This document shows positions 53,243 to 63,283 of a DNA stretch of 64,000 bases, one piece after another. The notes below the pieces were generated by a model. That model saw only the letters and a list, made by a program, of their open reading frames with translations. It was not told the origin of the DNA and made no database searches. A program made the position numbers and the translations under genes. The DNA is from Algoriphagus resistens. Lineage in GTDB: Bacteria > Bacteroidota > Bacteroidia > Cytophagales > Cyclobacteriaceae. Numbering within the stretch: the first letter of the stretch is position 1; each line of letters opens with the position of its first letter. The stretch spans positions 248,001-312,000 of the forward strand of contig NZ_LMXN01000001.1 of the NCBI RefSeq assembly GCF_001442615.1, written 5' to 3'.

Positions 53243-53310
53243 TTTTTCTCTTAGATTTTATCAGGAAAAACGAAAGGACGGGAGGGTAATGAATTGTTGC
53301 TTTAGAAACA

Positions 53311-53342
53311 AAAAAAAAGGAGGCTCCGAAAAGCCTCCTTTT
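53311..53342. terminator. Bidirectional terminator between the S9 peptidase and groEL
   Basis: Perfect 11-bp stem AAAAGGAGGCT (53315-53325) / AGCCTCCTTTT (53332-53342), six-base loop. The minus strand has a long T-run, so it mainly ends groESL. The plus side has a shorter T-run within the stem. Confidence 0.88.
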
Positions 53343-53361
53343 AAATATTGTGCGGGGATGA

Positions 53362-55017
<1,656 letters not shown>

Positions 55018-55031
55018 TTAGGGATGATTAA

Positions 55032-55310
55032 TTAAAGGATTGCGAAAATGTCTGACTCTCTCATGATGAGGTAGTCACTTCCTTCTACATTTAGCTCAGT
55101 ACCGGAATATTTCCCGTACAATACCGTATCACCAACTTTTACGGTAAGAGGTTCATCTTTTTTACCGTTTCCCACCGCTACTACAGTACCTTTTTGTGGT
55201 TTTTCTTTAGCGGTGTCTGGGATGTATAGACCAGAAGCTGTTTTCTCTTCCGCTGCAGCAGGCTGTACCAAAACTCTATCTGCAAGAGGTTTGATGTTCA
55301 CTTTTGACAT
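55032..55310 (-). CDS. groS: 10 kDa co-chaperonin GroES
   Basis: Heptameric lid of GroEL. The 92 aa product shows [20 protein letters not shown], the mobile-loop segment [24 protein letters not shown] and [15 protein letters not shown], the normal GroES order and size. It precedes groEL in one operon. No CIRCE element was seen upstream. Instead the region carries repeats at 55392-55417 and a dyad at 55444-55461. Confidence 0.97.
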   Translation of the reverse strand: MSKVNIKPLADRVLVQPAAAEEKTASGLYIPDTAKEKPQKGTVVAVGNGKKDEPLTVKVGDTVLYGKYSGTELNVEGSDYLIMRESDIFAIL

Positions 55311-55343
55311 AGTATAAATTGTTTAAGGTTAGATTAGAATGTA

Positions 55344-55370
55344 CAACGCTAGTAGCACTTCCTGTGCCAA
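55344..55370 (-). promoter_or_regulatory. Weak candidate promoter of groESL
   Basis: Minus-strand TTG (55370-55368), 16 bases, TAGCGTTG (55351-55344), which matches TAnnTTTG with one change. It lies 34 bases before the groES start. Support is weak. Confidence 0.3.
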
Positions 55371-55391
55371 GGAAGGAATCATGGGAAAGGC

Positions 55392-55417
55392 TGACAAATC
55401 GGCTGTCAATCGGCTGT
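55392..55417. repeat. Direct and inverted repeats upstream of groES
   Basis: AATCGGCTGT occurs twice (55397-55406 and 55408-55417), spaced 11 bases or one helical turn. The inverted pair TGACA (55392-55396) / TGTCA (55404-55408) overlaps them. A further dyad TGGCAG / CTGCCA lies at 55444-55461. These are candidate heat-shock regulator sites. Confidence 0.5.
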
Positions 55418-55522
55418 TTTCGGGTGGACATTCCCGTTTTTTTTGGCAGAGATGACTGCCATTTTTGCTCAGAACGCTTCATAATTGTCAGAAATTCGTA
55501 ATTTATTACCAAACAGATTCCT

Positions 55523-56233
55523 ATGAAAACTCTACCGAAGAACTGGATCACTGAGGGGCACATTGATTTTGAATATAAAAAGTATCAGTTGCTTGCCTAT
55601 TTGCAGCTGACAAACAAGCATTTCAATGAACTGAAACTTTACCCGGACCTCAGCGAATTGATTGATCATTATCGGAACTTAAACGAGTTGAAGTCAGGGA
55701 GTTTTGAGCTTAGTCAGCTTTTTCCCAAGACGTTGGATTCTATAGACTTTCAAAAAGGTAAGCTGAATTACCAATCCAGCGTAAGCGAGGATAGCGTAAT
55801 GAAAGAACTTTCCATGATAGCTGAATTTGCCTTGCCAAAGTTGGTTCGCCAGATAGAGGAGGGAAGGACTATATACGATTTTGTCGAAGACCAACTGGAA
55901 TTTGAGCCGGTAGGAATAGTCCCTATTTATAATCAGGAAGGGTATATATTATTGTCCAGGGAGAAAAAGAAAGAGGTGCACGTCTATCGCTATAGATCTA
56001 GTCAACTTCATCTCGCAGGAGAAAAATTCCGGAGCATCAGCATGTGGCTAATTGGGATATTTCAACGTAGCTTAATCAATACCGTAGAAAAAATAAAAAT
56101 GGATTTGATCCGGGAGATCAAAGAGCTGCCAAATCCTGCTACCTGGAGAATCCACAGCCGGCAGGAATTCCCACTTGAGGAGACTCTTGTCCCAATCAGC
56201 AAGCGGCTTTTGTTAAAGACAGTTACAACCTAG
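55523..56233 (+). CDS. Hypothetical protein (236 aa), divergent from groESL
   Basis: Not recognised as a characterised family; I recall similar proteins only as Bacteroidota hypotheticals. No signal peptide or membrane segment is visible. The N-terminal part is helical (KYQLLAYLQLTNKHFNELK), and a central region reads FEPVGIVPIYNQEGYILLSR followed by REKKKEVHVYRYRSSQLH. A further helical stretch (SLINTVEKIKMDLIREIKEL) leads to a C-terminal ETLVPISKRLLLKTV. Codon use looks like that of its neighbours. It is the only plus-strand gene in the secG-groES interval and probably shares the groES upstream region for its promoter. Confidence 0.75.
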   Translation: MKTLPKNWITEGHIDFEYKKYQLLAYLQLTNKHFNELKLYPDLSELIDHYRNLNELKSGSFELSQLFPKTLDSIDFQKGKLNYQSSVSEDSVMKELSMIAEFALPKLVRQIEEGRTIYDFVEDQLEFEPVGIVPIYNQEGYILLSREKKKEVHVYRYRSSQLHLAGEKFRSISMWLIGIFQRSLINTVEKIKMDLIREIKELPNPATWRIHSRQEFPLEETLVPISKRLLLKTVTT

Positions 56234-56240
56234 GCTATTA

Positions 56241-56273
56241 ACAAAAAAGTCTGCTCTTTTGCCGAGCAGACTT
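56241..56273 (-). terminator. Terminator after secG
   Basis: Perfect 10-bp stem AAGTCTGCTC (56247-56256) / GAGCAGACTT (56264-56273), seven-base loop, followed on the minus strand by TTTTTGT. It ends the miaB-lptE-secG transcript and lies only a few bases past the convergent hypothetical's stop. Confidence 0.85.
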
Positions 56274-56297
56274 AAGTATGTATAGGGAATATTCTAC

Positions 56298-56663
56298 TTA
56301 GTTTTCTGAAGTAGTATCAGTCTCAGCAGGAGTTTCTTCAGTGGCTTCCGGAAGCAGGCTTTCATCCTGTCCAAAAGTTGGTGCAACTACTTGCTGCTTG
56401 GCATTCTCAATGTTCGGAGATGAAAACTGATTCGACTGTGATCCGGTATAGAATGCAGAAGATGCCAGAGAAAGTACAAGAATGGAAATTGCCAATACCC
56501 AAGTGGCTTTTTCAAGCACATTTCCGGTACGGGTCACTCCCATGATTTGTGAGGCACTACCGCCGAATGCTGCACCTACTCCTCCTTTAGAATTCTGACC
56601 TAGGATTACTAAGATTAGCAATACAGCTAAAATCAGAATAATTGTTATCAATAAAATAAACAT
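56298..56663 (-). CDS. secG: Protein translocase subunit SecG
   Basis: Auxiliary subunit of the SecYEG inner-membrane translocon. The 121 aa product has two hydrophobic segments (residues 1-20, and about 53-72) around the conserved loop LVILGQNSKGGVGAAFGGSA, then SQIMGVTRTGNVLEKATWVLA, which is the SecG signature. A C-terminal acidic extension (EATEETPAETDTTSEN) is typical of Bacteroidota versions. It lies 12 bases after the TPR gene. Confidence 0.95.
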   Translation of the reverse strand: MFILLITIILILAVLLILVILGQNSKGGVGAAFGGSASQIMGVTRTGNVLEKATWVLAISILVLSLASSAFYTGSQSNQFSSPNIENAKQQVVAPTFGQDESLLPEATEETPAETDTTSEN

Positions 56664-56675
56664 ATAATATGGGTG

Positions 56676-57380
56676 TTAATCTTTCAGTTTTTCAATCAAG
56701 TCCGCAAAGTAAGCCCTTTTATCCGGAAACTTCAATACCAATTTCTCATAAATTTCTTTGGCTAATTGCTTCTTACCTTGGTTAGCAAGGATCTTGGCAT
56801 AAGTTTCTGACATCAGGTTATCATTAATCTTAGTGCTGGCAGCGGCAAGGTTTTCTGTATTCTGGTTTGCTTCGATCTCCTTGATGGTCGCCATTTTGAT
56901 TGACTTCTTACTAAACGCTTTGATCAAATCAATCTGTTCTTTCTTTTTCTGGTCAACAATTACTCTTTTTTCCTTCCTTTTAATGGTCTCAATGAGATCA
57001 TCCTTTGGAGGTTTTCGTCTCCGAAGTTTTGGTTTGGAAGAGTCAGGTTTGACTTCCGCCTTATTCACTTCCTCTACAGGCTCAGCTTTTTCTTCAACCT
57101 TGATTTCAGGTTTAAGAGAAGTTGCTTTTGGGAGGGTAACGTTCTCTTCTGAATATTCTATAAGAGTCTTAAGCCAGATCCTATCTGGACTCGTGATGGC
57201 AGCATATCCCAGGGATGGGGTTTTTTCTATCCCATCTTTGAGGAATTCATAACGTGCTGTGAGAACATGCGGGATTTGAAAGTACGGGAAATTCTCCTGC
57301 ACCTTTTGCAACTGCAGGATCTCGCTGCGGTCTAGGGAATCTGCTTTTTGGACTAATTCTAAAAATTGTGCTGCGTTCAC
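56676..57380 (-). CDS. TPR-containing protein of unknown function (GTG start)
   Basis: The 234 aa product starts with GTG at 57380 (NAAQFLELVQKADSLDRSEIL). The N-terminal part has YFQIPHVLTARYEFLKDGI, typical of a Bacteroidota envelope-operon family. A Lys/Glu-rich low-complexity middle follows (about 90-150), then a TPR-like C-terminus YAKILANQGKKQLAKEIYEKL / VLKFPDKRAYFADLIEKL. No signal peptide. It lies between lptE (30 bases upstream) and secG, and may have an assembly-related role (inference). Confidence 0.78.
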   Translation of the reverse strand: MNAAQFLELVQKADSLDRSEILQLQKVQENFPYFQIPHVLTARYEFLKDGIEKTPSLGYAAITSPDRIWLKTLIEYSEENVTLPKATSLKPEIKVEEKAEPVEEVNKAEVKPDSSKPKLRRRKPPKDDLIETIKRKEKRVIVDQKKKEQIDLIKAFSKKSIKMATIKEIEANQNTENLAAASTKINDNLMSETYAKILANQGKKQLAKEIYEKLVLKFPDKRAYFADLIEKLKD

Positions 57381-57410
57381 GTCAATTTCTTTTGCTTGAA
57401 TATAGGAAAA

Positions 57411-57950
57411 TTACCAGTTTGCAACCGTCGCTGTGAAAATATCCTGGATAATACTTGTGAAAATTTCATCCACCAGTTCGCTTTCCACATCCAGAAATGT
57501 TGAAGTTCGGGGATCGTAATCCTTGAAAAAGGAAAAAGGTCTTTTCAGATTTTCCTCTTCATTGGCCGTATTGATATATTCCACCTCTACCACAATGGTA
57601 AGACGCATAGTACCCGCACGGTCAGGGCGATTGGGATCACCGCTGGATACCGCTGCCTGGGGGGTGAGGGTATAACGTGTGATTGCCCCCATGAATTGTA
57701 GGTTCCCGTTTGTGCGCACCAGTTCCAGTTGTGTGTTTCTCTGGTAATATTCTTTCAGTGCTTCGGTAAATCTCTGCTCTATATTGGCAGGCCCTCCGCC
57801 GGAATCATTGAAGAAATTTTCTACAGTGAATGTACTGACCTCATCGTAATTGATATTGGTGCCGGTGAAGCTGTATTTGACTGAGCAGCTTTGGAAAAGG
57901 GAAAAGACTAAAAACAGCGTAAAGAATATGGACTTATTGGTCAATTTCAT
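57411..57950 (-). CDS. lptE: LPS-assembly lipoprotein LptE
   Basis: Outer-membrane lipoprotein that plugs and supports LptD during LPS export. The 179 aa product has a lipoprotein signal with Cys22 (SLFQSC), then YSFTGTNINYDEVSTFTVENF and FFNDSGGGPANIEQRFTEAL, matching the LptE family (PF04390-like). The core strand LRLTIVVEVEYINTA follows after NRPDRAGT. Its start overlaps the 3' end of the sigma-54 activator by 17 bases, indicating coupled translation. Confidence 0.9.
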   Translation of the reverse strand: MKLTNKSIFFTLFLVFSLFQSCSVKYSFTGTNINYDEVSTFTVENFFNDSGGGPANIEQRFTEALKEYYQRNTQLELVRTNGNLQFMGAITRYTLTPQAAVSSGDPNRPDRAGTMRLTIVVEVEYINTANEEENLKRPFSFFKDYDPRTSTFLDVESELVDEIFTSIIQDIFTATVANW

Positions 57951-59223
57951 ATTGTTTTATCTTTCTGTAAAGCGTGCGTTCAGATATTCCCAGATCACTT
58001 GCTGCGTATTTTCTCTTATTATTATGCTTGCGCAAAGCCCTTAAAATCATTTCTTTCTCTTTCTTTTCAAGTGAAAGGGAGTTGTCATCTTCCTCGTGTA
58101 TAATATCCTCTATGGCATCATCTTCATAATCCTCTTCGGTGGAAGCGTTTGACTTATTTGAATCAATCACTAAAGGAACGTAGCTGGAACTGGATTCCGT
58201 ACTTTCTTTAGTGCCAAATCCACTGTCCATATCCTCAAAAAGTCCCTGATGTTTTTGGATGATGTTTTGGTTTAGCCCGCCATTTTGGTAAGATTCCAGT
58301 ACAAGTTTTTTCAACTCATTCATGTCTTTTTTCATGTCAAACAGCACCTTGTACAACAAGTCCCGCTCGGAGAAATCTGTAGTGTCACTGTTTTTGGATA
58401 AACTTGGAAGTGTCATCGGCAGACGGGAATTATCTGTAGGCAGGTATTTTGCCAATGTAGCGGCATCTACCTCACGTTCACTTTCCAAGAGAGAGATCTG
58501 CTCGGCAATATTCTTCAACTGGCGGATGTTGCCCGGAAAGGAATAGCGCACTAAAGCTGCCTGAGCTTCAATGTCCAATGAAATTGGGCGAACGTGGTAT
58601 TTTTCCGAAAAATCCGAAGTGAATTTCCGGAAAAGTAATACCACATCTTCTCCGCGCTCTCTGAGTGGAGGGACAAAAATCGGGACGGTATTGAGTCTAT
58701 AATAAAGGTCTTCTCTAAACTTGCCTTTTTCTACAGCCTTGAGCAGGTTGACGTTGGTTGCTGTGATTACCCTGACATTTGTTTTGAGGACTTTTGAGGA
58801 ACCCACTTTAATGAATTCCCCGTTTTCCAGTACGCGTAAAAGCCTCGCCTGAGTACCTAATGGCATTTCACCGATTTCATCAAGGAAAATAGATCCTCCA
58901 TCAGTCACTTCGAAATAGCCTTTTCTGGCCTCATGGGCACCGGTGAAAGAGCCTTTTTCATGGCCAAAAAGCTCGGAATCAATCGTTCCTTCAGGAATAG
59001 CGCCACAGTTGATTGCTATGAATTTCCCATGCTTGCGAAGGCTAAGTGAATGAATGATTTTCGAGAAGCTCTCCTTACCGCTTCCACTTTCCCCTGTGAT
59101 CAGCACAGTCATATCGGTAGGGGCAGCTTGCATAGCTACCTGAATCGCATGGTTCAAAAGTGGGCTATTGCCTATGATTCCGAAGCGTTGCTTGACGCTT
59201 TGTATTTCCGGATTTGTAATCAT
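57934..59223 (-). CDS. Sigma-54-dependent transcriptional activator without a sensory domain
   Basis: AAA+ bacterial enhancer-binding protein that opens sigma-54 promoters. ATG at 59223 gives 429 aa; the longer frame begins inside miaB. The AAA+ domain starts near residue 15, with Walker A GESGSGKE (44-51), the sigma-54 contact loop GSFTGA (91-96, usually GAFTGA), Walker B GGSIFLDEIGEM (109-120) and DLYYRLNTVPI. No receiver, GAF or PAS domain precedes it. A Ser/acid-rich linker (about 300-380) leads to a Fis-type HTH (KYAASDLGISERTLYRKI). It overlaps both miaB (TAATG) and lptE, so it is embedded in an envelope operon. Confidence 0.93.
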   Translation of the reverse strand: MITNPEIQSVKQRFGIIGNSPLLNHAIQVAMQAAPTDMTVLITGESGSGKESFSKIIHSLSLRKHGKFIAINCGAIPEGTIDSELFGHEKGSFTGAHEARKGYFEVTDGGSIFLDEIGEMPLGTQARLLRVLENGEFIKVGSSKVLKTNVRVITATNVNLLKAVEKGKFREDLYYRLNTVPIFVPPLRERGEDVVLLFRKFTSDFSEKYHVRPISLDIEAQAALVRYSFPGNIRQLKNIAEQISLLESEREVDAATLAKYLPTDNSRLPMTLPSLSKNSDTTDFSERDLLYKVLFDMKKDMNELKKLVLESYQNGGLNQNIIQKHQGLFEDMDSGFGTKESTESSSSYVPLVIDSNKSNASTEEDYEDDAIEDIIHEEDDNSLSLEKKEKEMILRALRKHNNKRKYAASDLGISERTLYRKIKQYEIDQ

Positions 59224-60716
59224 TAATGTTTCGGGTTTATTTCTATCACCTCGCCAAATAGCGTTGCTGGAGTACAATCGATGATTTTTACTTTTAAATA
59301 ATCCCCCAACGTATAGTTGCCTTTAGGAACAATCACCACTTTATTTGCCGAGTTTCTTCCTTTGAAATCCTCTGCTGATTTCTTTGAAACGCCTTCCACT
59401 AGAATTAGTTGCTCCTTTCCCAGGTCTAATTTATTACGTTCATGAGAAAGTGCACTCTGCTTTGCGATCACCTCGGACAGCCTTCGCTTCTTCACTTCCA
59501 ACGGAATATCGTCTGCATATTTCTTTGCGGCCAAAGTCCCCGGCCTCTCTGAATAGAAGAACATATACGAAAAATCGAACTGTACGAGGTCCATCAACGA
59601 AAGTGTATCTAGGTGTTCTTCCTCTGTTTCGCTGCAGAATCCTGTGATCATATCGGAGGAAATTCCGCATTCTTCACCTAATACCTCCCTGATTTTGGAA
59701 ACACGCTCCAGGTACCATGCACGATCATAGGTCCTATTCATCATTTCCAACACACGGGAGTTGCCACTTTGAGCAGGCAAATGGATGTATTTACAGATGT
59801 TGTCGTACTTTTTCATCGTGTACAGGACCTCGTCTGTAATGTCCTTTGGATGGGAGGTAGAAAACCGGATTCTAAGTGCAGGATCTACTAAAGCCACCAT
59901 TTCCAATAAATTGGCAAAGTTGACCACGGCAGTGACTTCATCTTCTTTTTTGTTTAGCCGGGCTTTATTATTCTCTTCAGGAGACCATTTGTAGCTGTCG
60001 ACATTTTGACCGAGCAAAGTAACTTCCTTATATCCTTGGGAAAAAAGATCTCTTGCCTCTGCGACGATGGAATAAGGATCACGGCTTCTTTCCCGGCCTC
60101 TGGTAAAAGGCACCACGCAGAAGGAGCACATATTGTCACAACCACGCATGATGGATATAAAGGCCGTTATACCATTGGAATTCAGCCGGACCGGAGAAAT
60201 GTCTGCGTAGGTTTCTTCACGGGAAAGAAAAGTGTTCACTGCCTTTTGTCCGTCTTCTGCTACTGAAAGGAGATTTGGAAGATCACGGTAGGCATCCGGG
60301 CCAACTACGATATCCACGATCTTCTCTTCCTCCAGAAGCCTCTCTTTCAATCGCTCAGCCATACAGCCCAAAACTCCAATGGTCATTTCAGGTTTGTTTC
60401 TTTTGGCTCTGTTGAAATCAGTGAGTCGTTTTCTTACGGTCTGTTCGGCTTTTTCACGAATAGAGCAGGTGTTGAGGAAAATAACATCGGCTTGATAAAA
60501 ATCAGAAGTTGTGTCAAATCCACCTTCTTTCATTATAGATGCCACAATCTCAGAATCAGCGAAATTCATGGCACAGCCATAGCTTTCTATGTAAAGTTTT
60601 CGGGTTTTGCCGGTGTTTTCATCCACTGTGGTTTTGAAGTCGCAGGCTTGTGCTTCTTCCCCCGAGATGATATCTATGTCTGCAATCAAATTATTCATGT
60701 ACTTGGGTTTTTCCAT
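59223..60716 (-). CDS. miaB: tRNA-2-methylthio-N6-dimethylallyladenosine synthase MiaB
   Basis: Radical-SAM methylthiotransferase that modifies A37 of tRNAs. The 497 aa product has the N-terminal cluster cysteines Cys48 (YIESYGCAM), Cys84 (FLNTCSIR) and Cys118 (GVLGCMA), and the radical-SAM CxxxCxxC at 193-200 (CDNMCSFC) followed by [12 protein letters not shown]. The C-terminal TRAM domain includes [18 protein letters not shown]. It is the first gene of a run continuing with the sigma-54 activator, lptE, the TPR gene and secG. Confidence 0.97.
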   Translation of the reverse strand: MEKPKYMNNLIADIDIISGEEAQACDFKTTVDENTGKTRKLYIESYGCAMNFADSEIVASIMKEGGFDTTSDFYQADVIFLNTCSIREKAEQTVRKRLTDFNRAKRNKPEMTIGVLGCMAERLKERLLEEEKIVDIVVGPDAYRDLPNLLSVAEDGQKAVNTFLSREETYADISPVRLNSNGITAFISIMRGCDNMCSFCVVPFTRGRERSRDPYSIVAEARDLFSQGYKEVTLLGQNVDSYKWSPEENNKARLNKKEDEVTAVVNFANLLEMVALVDPALRIRFSTSHPKDITDEVLYTMKKYDNICKYIHLPAQSGNSRVLEMMNRTYDRAWYLERVSKIREVLGEECGISSDMITGFCSETEEEHLDTLSLMDLVQFDFSYMFFYSERPGTLAAKKYADDIPLEVKKRRLSEVIAKQSALSHERNKLDLGKEQLILVEGVSKKSAEDFKGRNSANKVVIVPKGNYTLGDYLKVKIIDCTPATLFGEVIEINPKH

Positions 60717-60879
60717 TCTTTCGGATGGCGAAATTACGAAAATGCGGACAAAATGGCAGGATGTGTGATTCTTTTATTTGTTAAAACTCTTAATGCTTGG
60801 TGACTGGGTATTTCCCAAATCGGGTAGATGTTTTAGTCCATCCTAACATTAGGCCCATTTGGAGGGAATCAAGTGCTTT

Positions 60880-61983
60880 CTATTCTTCAAAAGGTATCTT
60901 CAGCTGCTCGCCAAAATGCTGATGTTCTTCCACAATGTTGAGATTGGATATACCCAGACCTAGCAGGCGGATAGATTTCTCAAAGGGTTCCTGGGCCAAA
61001 AGCTCCTGTGCGATTTCCCAAATATGTTCTTCATGGGGATATTGCTCTTGGGTTTTGCTGCGTGTTTGTTGGGTGAAATCCGAGAATTTGATTTTCAGCG
61101 TGACAGTTCTGCCTTTTATTCCAGATTTCTTAATTCGCCTGACTAGTTCATCACAGATGTGCTTTAAGGCTGCGAGCAAATCTTCATTTGCCATAAGGTC
61201 ACTGGCAAAGGTGTTCTCAGCACTCAACGACTTTCGGATTCTATGCGGCTGTACTTCGGATGAATGGATGCCACGGACGATATTAAAATAATGGATGCCT
61301 GATTTGCCAAATTTCCGGGTGAGGTATTGTAGGGAAAACTGCTTCAGGTCTTTTCCGTTGTGAATCCCCAGGCTACCCATTTTTTCGGCAGTTACCTTTC
61401 CTATTCCAAAGAACTTTTTGATGGGGAGCTTTTCTAAAAACTCCTCTGCTTCCTCAGGAAGGATCACCGCCTGTCCATTGGGTTTATTGAGATCAGAGGC
61501 AATCTTTGCCAGAAACTTATTGTAAGAAACTCCTGCCGAAGCATTCAGGCCTGTACTTTCTTTGATCTTCTGCCGGATCTGTTTTGCGATGAGGATGGCG
61601 GATTTCAGTCCTTTTTTGTTTTCAGTCACATCCATAAAAGCTTCGTCAAGGGACAGGGGCTCGACCAAGTCAGTGTATTCATAAAAAATCTCCCGGATTT
61701 GACTGGAAATCTCCCTGTATCTATCAAATCTCGCCGGTGCGAAAATAAGCTGGGGACATTTCCTGGCTGCAAGAACGGAGGGCATAGCAGAATAGACACC
61801 GAATTTTCTTGCTTCATAACTTGCCGCAGCGATTACTCCCCTGGCTGCATTTCCGCCCACGACAAGTGGCTTTCCCCGCCACTCTGGATGATCCAACTGC
61901 TCCACAGAAGCATAAAAAGCATCCATATCCACATGGATGATTTTCCGGATTGGGGGAGTTGTTATTTCTTGTTCATTTTCCAC
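60880..61983 (-). CDS. dinB: DNA polymerase IV (Y family)
   Basis: Error-prone translesion DNA polymerase. The 367 aa product has the palm motif IIHVDMDAFYASVEQ (metal Asp19), SYEARKFGVYSAMPS and the catalytic VEPLSLDEAFMDVT (Asp113, Glu114), then FGIGKVTAEKMGSLGI of the thumb and a little-finger domain (IRKSLSAENTFA). It starts with GTG at 61983, eleven bases inside the 3' end of pabB, so translation is coupled. No beta-clamp-binding motif is obvious at the C-terminus (ends GEQLKIPFEE). Confidence 0.95.
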   Translation of the reverse strand: MENEQEITTPPIRKIIHVDMDAFYASVEQLDHPEWRGKPLVVGGNAARGVIAAASYEARKFGVYSAMPSVLAARKCPQLIFAPARFDRYREISSQIREIFYEYTDLVEPLSLDEAFMDVTENKKGLKSAILIAKQIRQKIKESTGLNASAGVSYNKFLAKIASDLNKPNGQAVILPEEAEEFLEKLPIKKFFGIGKVTAEKMGSLGIHNGKDLKQFSLQYLTRKFGKSGIHYFNIVRGIHSSEVQPHRIRKSLSAENTFASDLMANEDLLAALKHICDELVRRIKKSGIKGRTVTLKIKFSDFTQQTRSKTQEQYPHEEHIWEIAQELLAQEPFEKSIRLLGLGISNLNIVEEHQHFGEQLKIPFEE

Positions 61984-63223
61984 TGAGCACTTCTAGGATT
62001 GCCTGGGCTTTAAGGCTGCATTCATCATATTCCTGGTAAGCATCTGCATCGTATGTGATTGCGCTGCCCACTCCAAAGTAGAGATTTTTCACTTCTAGAT
62101 CGGCAATAATGCTACGGATGACTACAGAAAAGTCGAAATCTCCATTTTCCTCAATTACACCAAAAGCCCCCGAAAACCAACCTCTTTTGAAGCTTTCCAG
62201 TTCATCAATGATTTCCATTGTACGGATTTTTGGAGCTCCGGTCATGCTCCCCATCGGGAAAGAAGCCTGGAGGATATCGGAGAAACTTACCCCTTCTTTA
62301 AGCTGGGAAGTAACTGTGCTGATCATCTGAAATACTCTCGGCAATGGATAAATACCAAATAGTTCCTTGACTTCTACTGAACCTGTTTTCGATACTTTCG
62401 AAAGATCATTCCGCATCAGGTCTGTGATCATCAGGTTTTCTGCCTGCTCCTTTTCACTGGAAGCAAGGATCTCTTTATTGGCGGTGTCCTCGGAAACTGA
62501 TTTCCCGCGTTTGATGGTTCCTTTGATGGGTTGTGCTATGATTTTACCACTGGTTCTTTTCAAATATCGTTCAGGAGAGGCAGAGACTATCCATTGGGAT
62601 TTTGCCTTGAAAAGGGCAGAAAAGGGCATTGGGGAAATCTTGTTCAGTTTGAAATAAGCTGCAATTGGATCCCAATTGTAAAATGCGCCTGAGTAAGCCT
62701 GGCAAAAATTGCTCTCGTAGGTGTTTCCCTCGATGATGTGGTTTTGAATGGCCAGGACTTTTGCCAGATAATCCGCTTTAGATAGTTGGGGGTTAACAAT
62801 ACAAGCAGTATCTGAGGGAAACGGAAGCTTAGTCCTTTCAATTTCTTCCCAAAAAACATCCTTCAGTTCTATGTTAGAGAGGAGGTATTCCCCATCAAAT
62901 TCTAAGCAAATGGATGGCTTGAAAAAGCAGATTTCCGGTAGATCCAGAAAAGCAAAATTATCGCTTTTGAGCTTTTCTAATCGGTTTTTAAAATCATATC
63001 CAATTACTCCGACCTTTTTAAAGTCTGTAGATTCACTCCATAGTTCACTTTCGGTTAATTGATTATTCCCTGCAAAAAACCTGGTGGCAAAAGGTTCTTC
63101 TGGGTATTCATGTCCATTTCCGTTGGTAAAGGCAAAAAAATCAAAATGTGCGTCTGCCCATCGGCAAAGCTTTTCGATCCATAAGGGGTCTGGAAGGGGA
63201 TAGATGAAGGGGGTGCTTTTCAT
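61973..63223 (-). CDS. pabB: Aminodeoxychorismate synthase component I (PabB-type chorismate-binding enzyme)
   Basis: Chorismate-utilising enzyme of 416 aa that makes 4-amino-4-deoxychorismate for folate. ATG at 63223 is chosen; GTG at 63232 is the longer option. The chorismate-binding C-terminal half shows SPERYLKRTSGKIIAQPIKG, KEILASSEKEQAENLMITDL, MRNDLSKVSKTGSVEVKEL, SFPMGSMTGAPKIRTMEII and a final FGVGSAITYDADAYQEYDE. PIKG distinguishes the PabB-type group. No glutamine amidotransferase (pabA) or pabC gene adjoins it. It overlaps dinB by eleven bases. Confidence 0.9.
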   Translation of the reverse strand: MKSTPFIYPLPDPLWIEKLCRWADAHFDFFAFTNGNGHEYPEEPFATRFFAGNNQLTESELWSESTDFKKVGVIGYDFKNRLEKLKSDNFAFLDLPEICFFKPSICLEFDGEYLLSNIELKDVFWEEIERTKLPFPSDTACIVNPQLSKADYLAKVLAIQNHIIEGNTYESNFCQAYSGAFYNWDPIAAYFKLNKISPMPFSALFKAKSQWIVSASPERYLKRTSGKIIAQPIKGTIKRGKSVSEDTANKEILASSEKEQAENLMITDLMRNDLSKVSKTGSVEVKELFGIYPLPRVFQMISTVTSQLKEGVSFSDILQASFPMGSMTGAPKIRTMEIIDELESFKRGWFSGAFGVIEENGDFDFSVVIRSIIADLEVKNLYFGVGSAITYDADAYQEYDECSLKAQAILEVLSGK

Positions 63224-63236
63224 TGGTAGCACAAAA

Positions 63237-63265
63237 AAAGAGGAATCCTGTTAGAATTCCTCTTT
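63237..63265 (-). terminator. Terminator of the YceI gene
   Basis: Perfect 10-bp stem AAAGAGGAAT (63237-63246) / ATTCCTCTTT (63256-63265) with a T-run on the minus strand. It separates the YceI gene (stop 63284) from pabB. Confidence 0.82.
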
Positions 63266-63283
63266 CAAATGAGTTTGTTGTGA

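Noticed and set aside
55276..55563. Minus-strand ORF of 95 codons covering the groES upstream region
   Set aside because: It runs through the groES promoter area and into another gene's start, in a frame without homology-like features.
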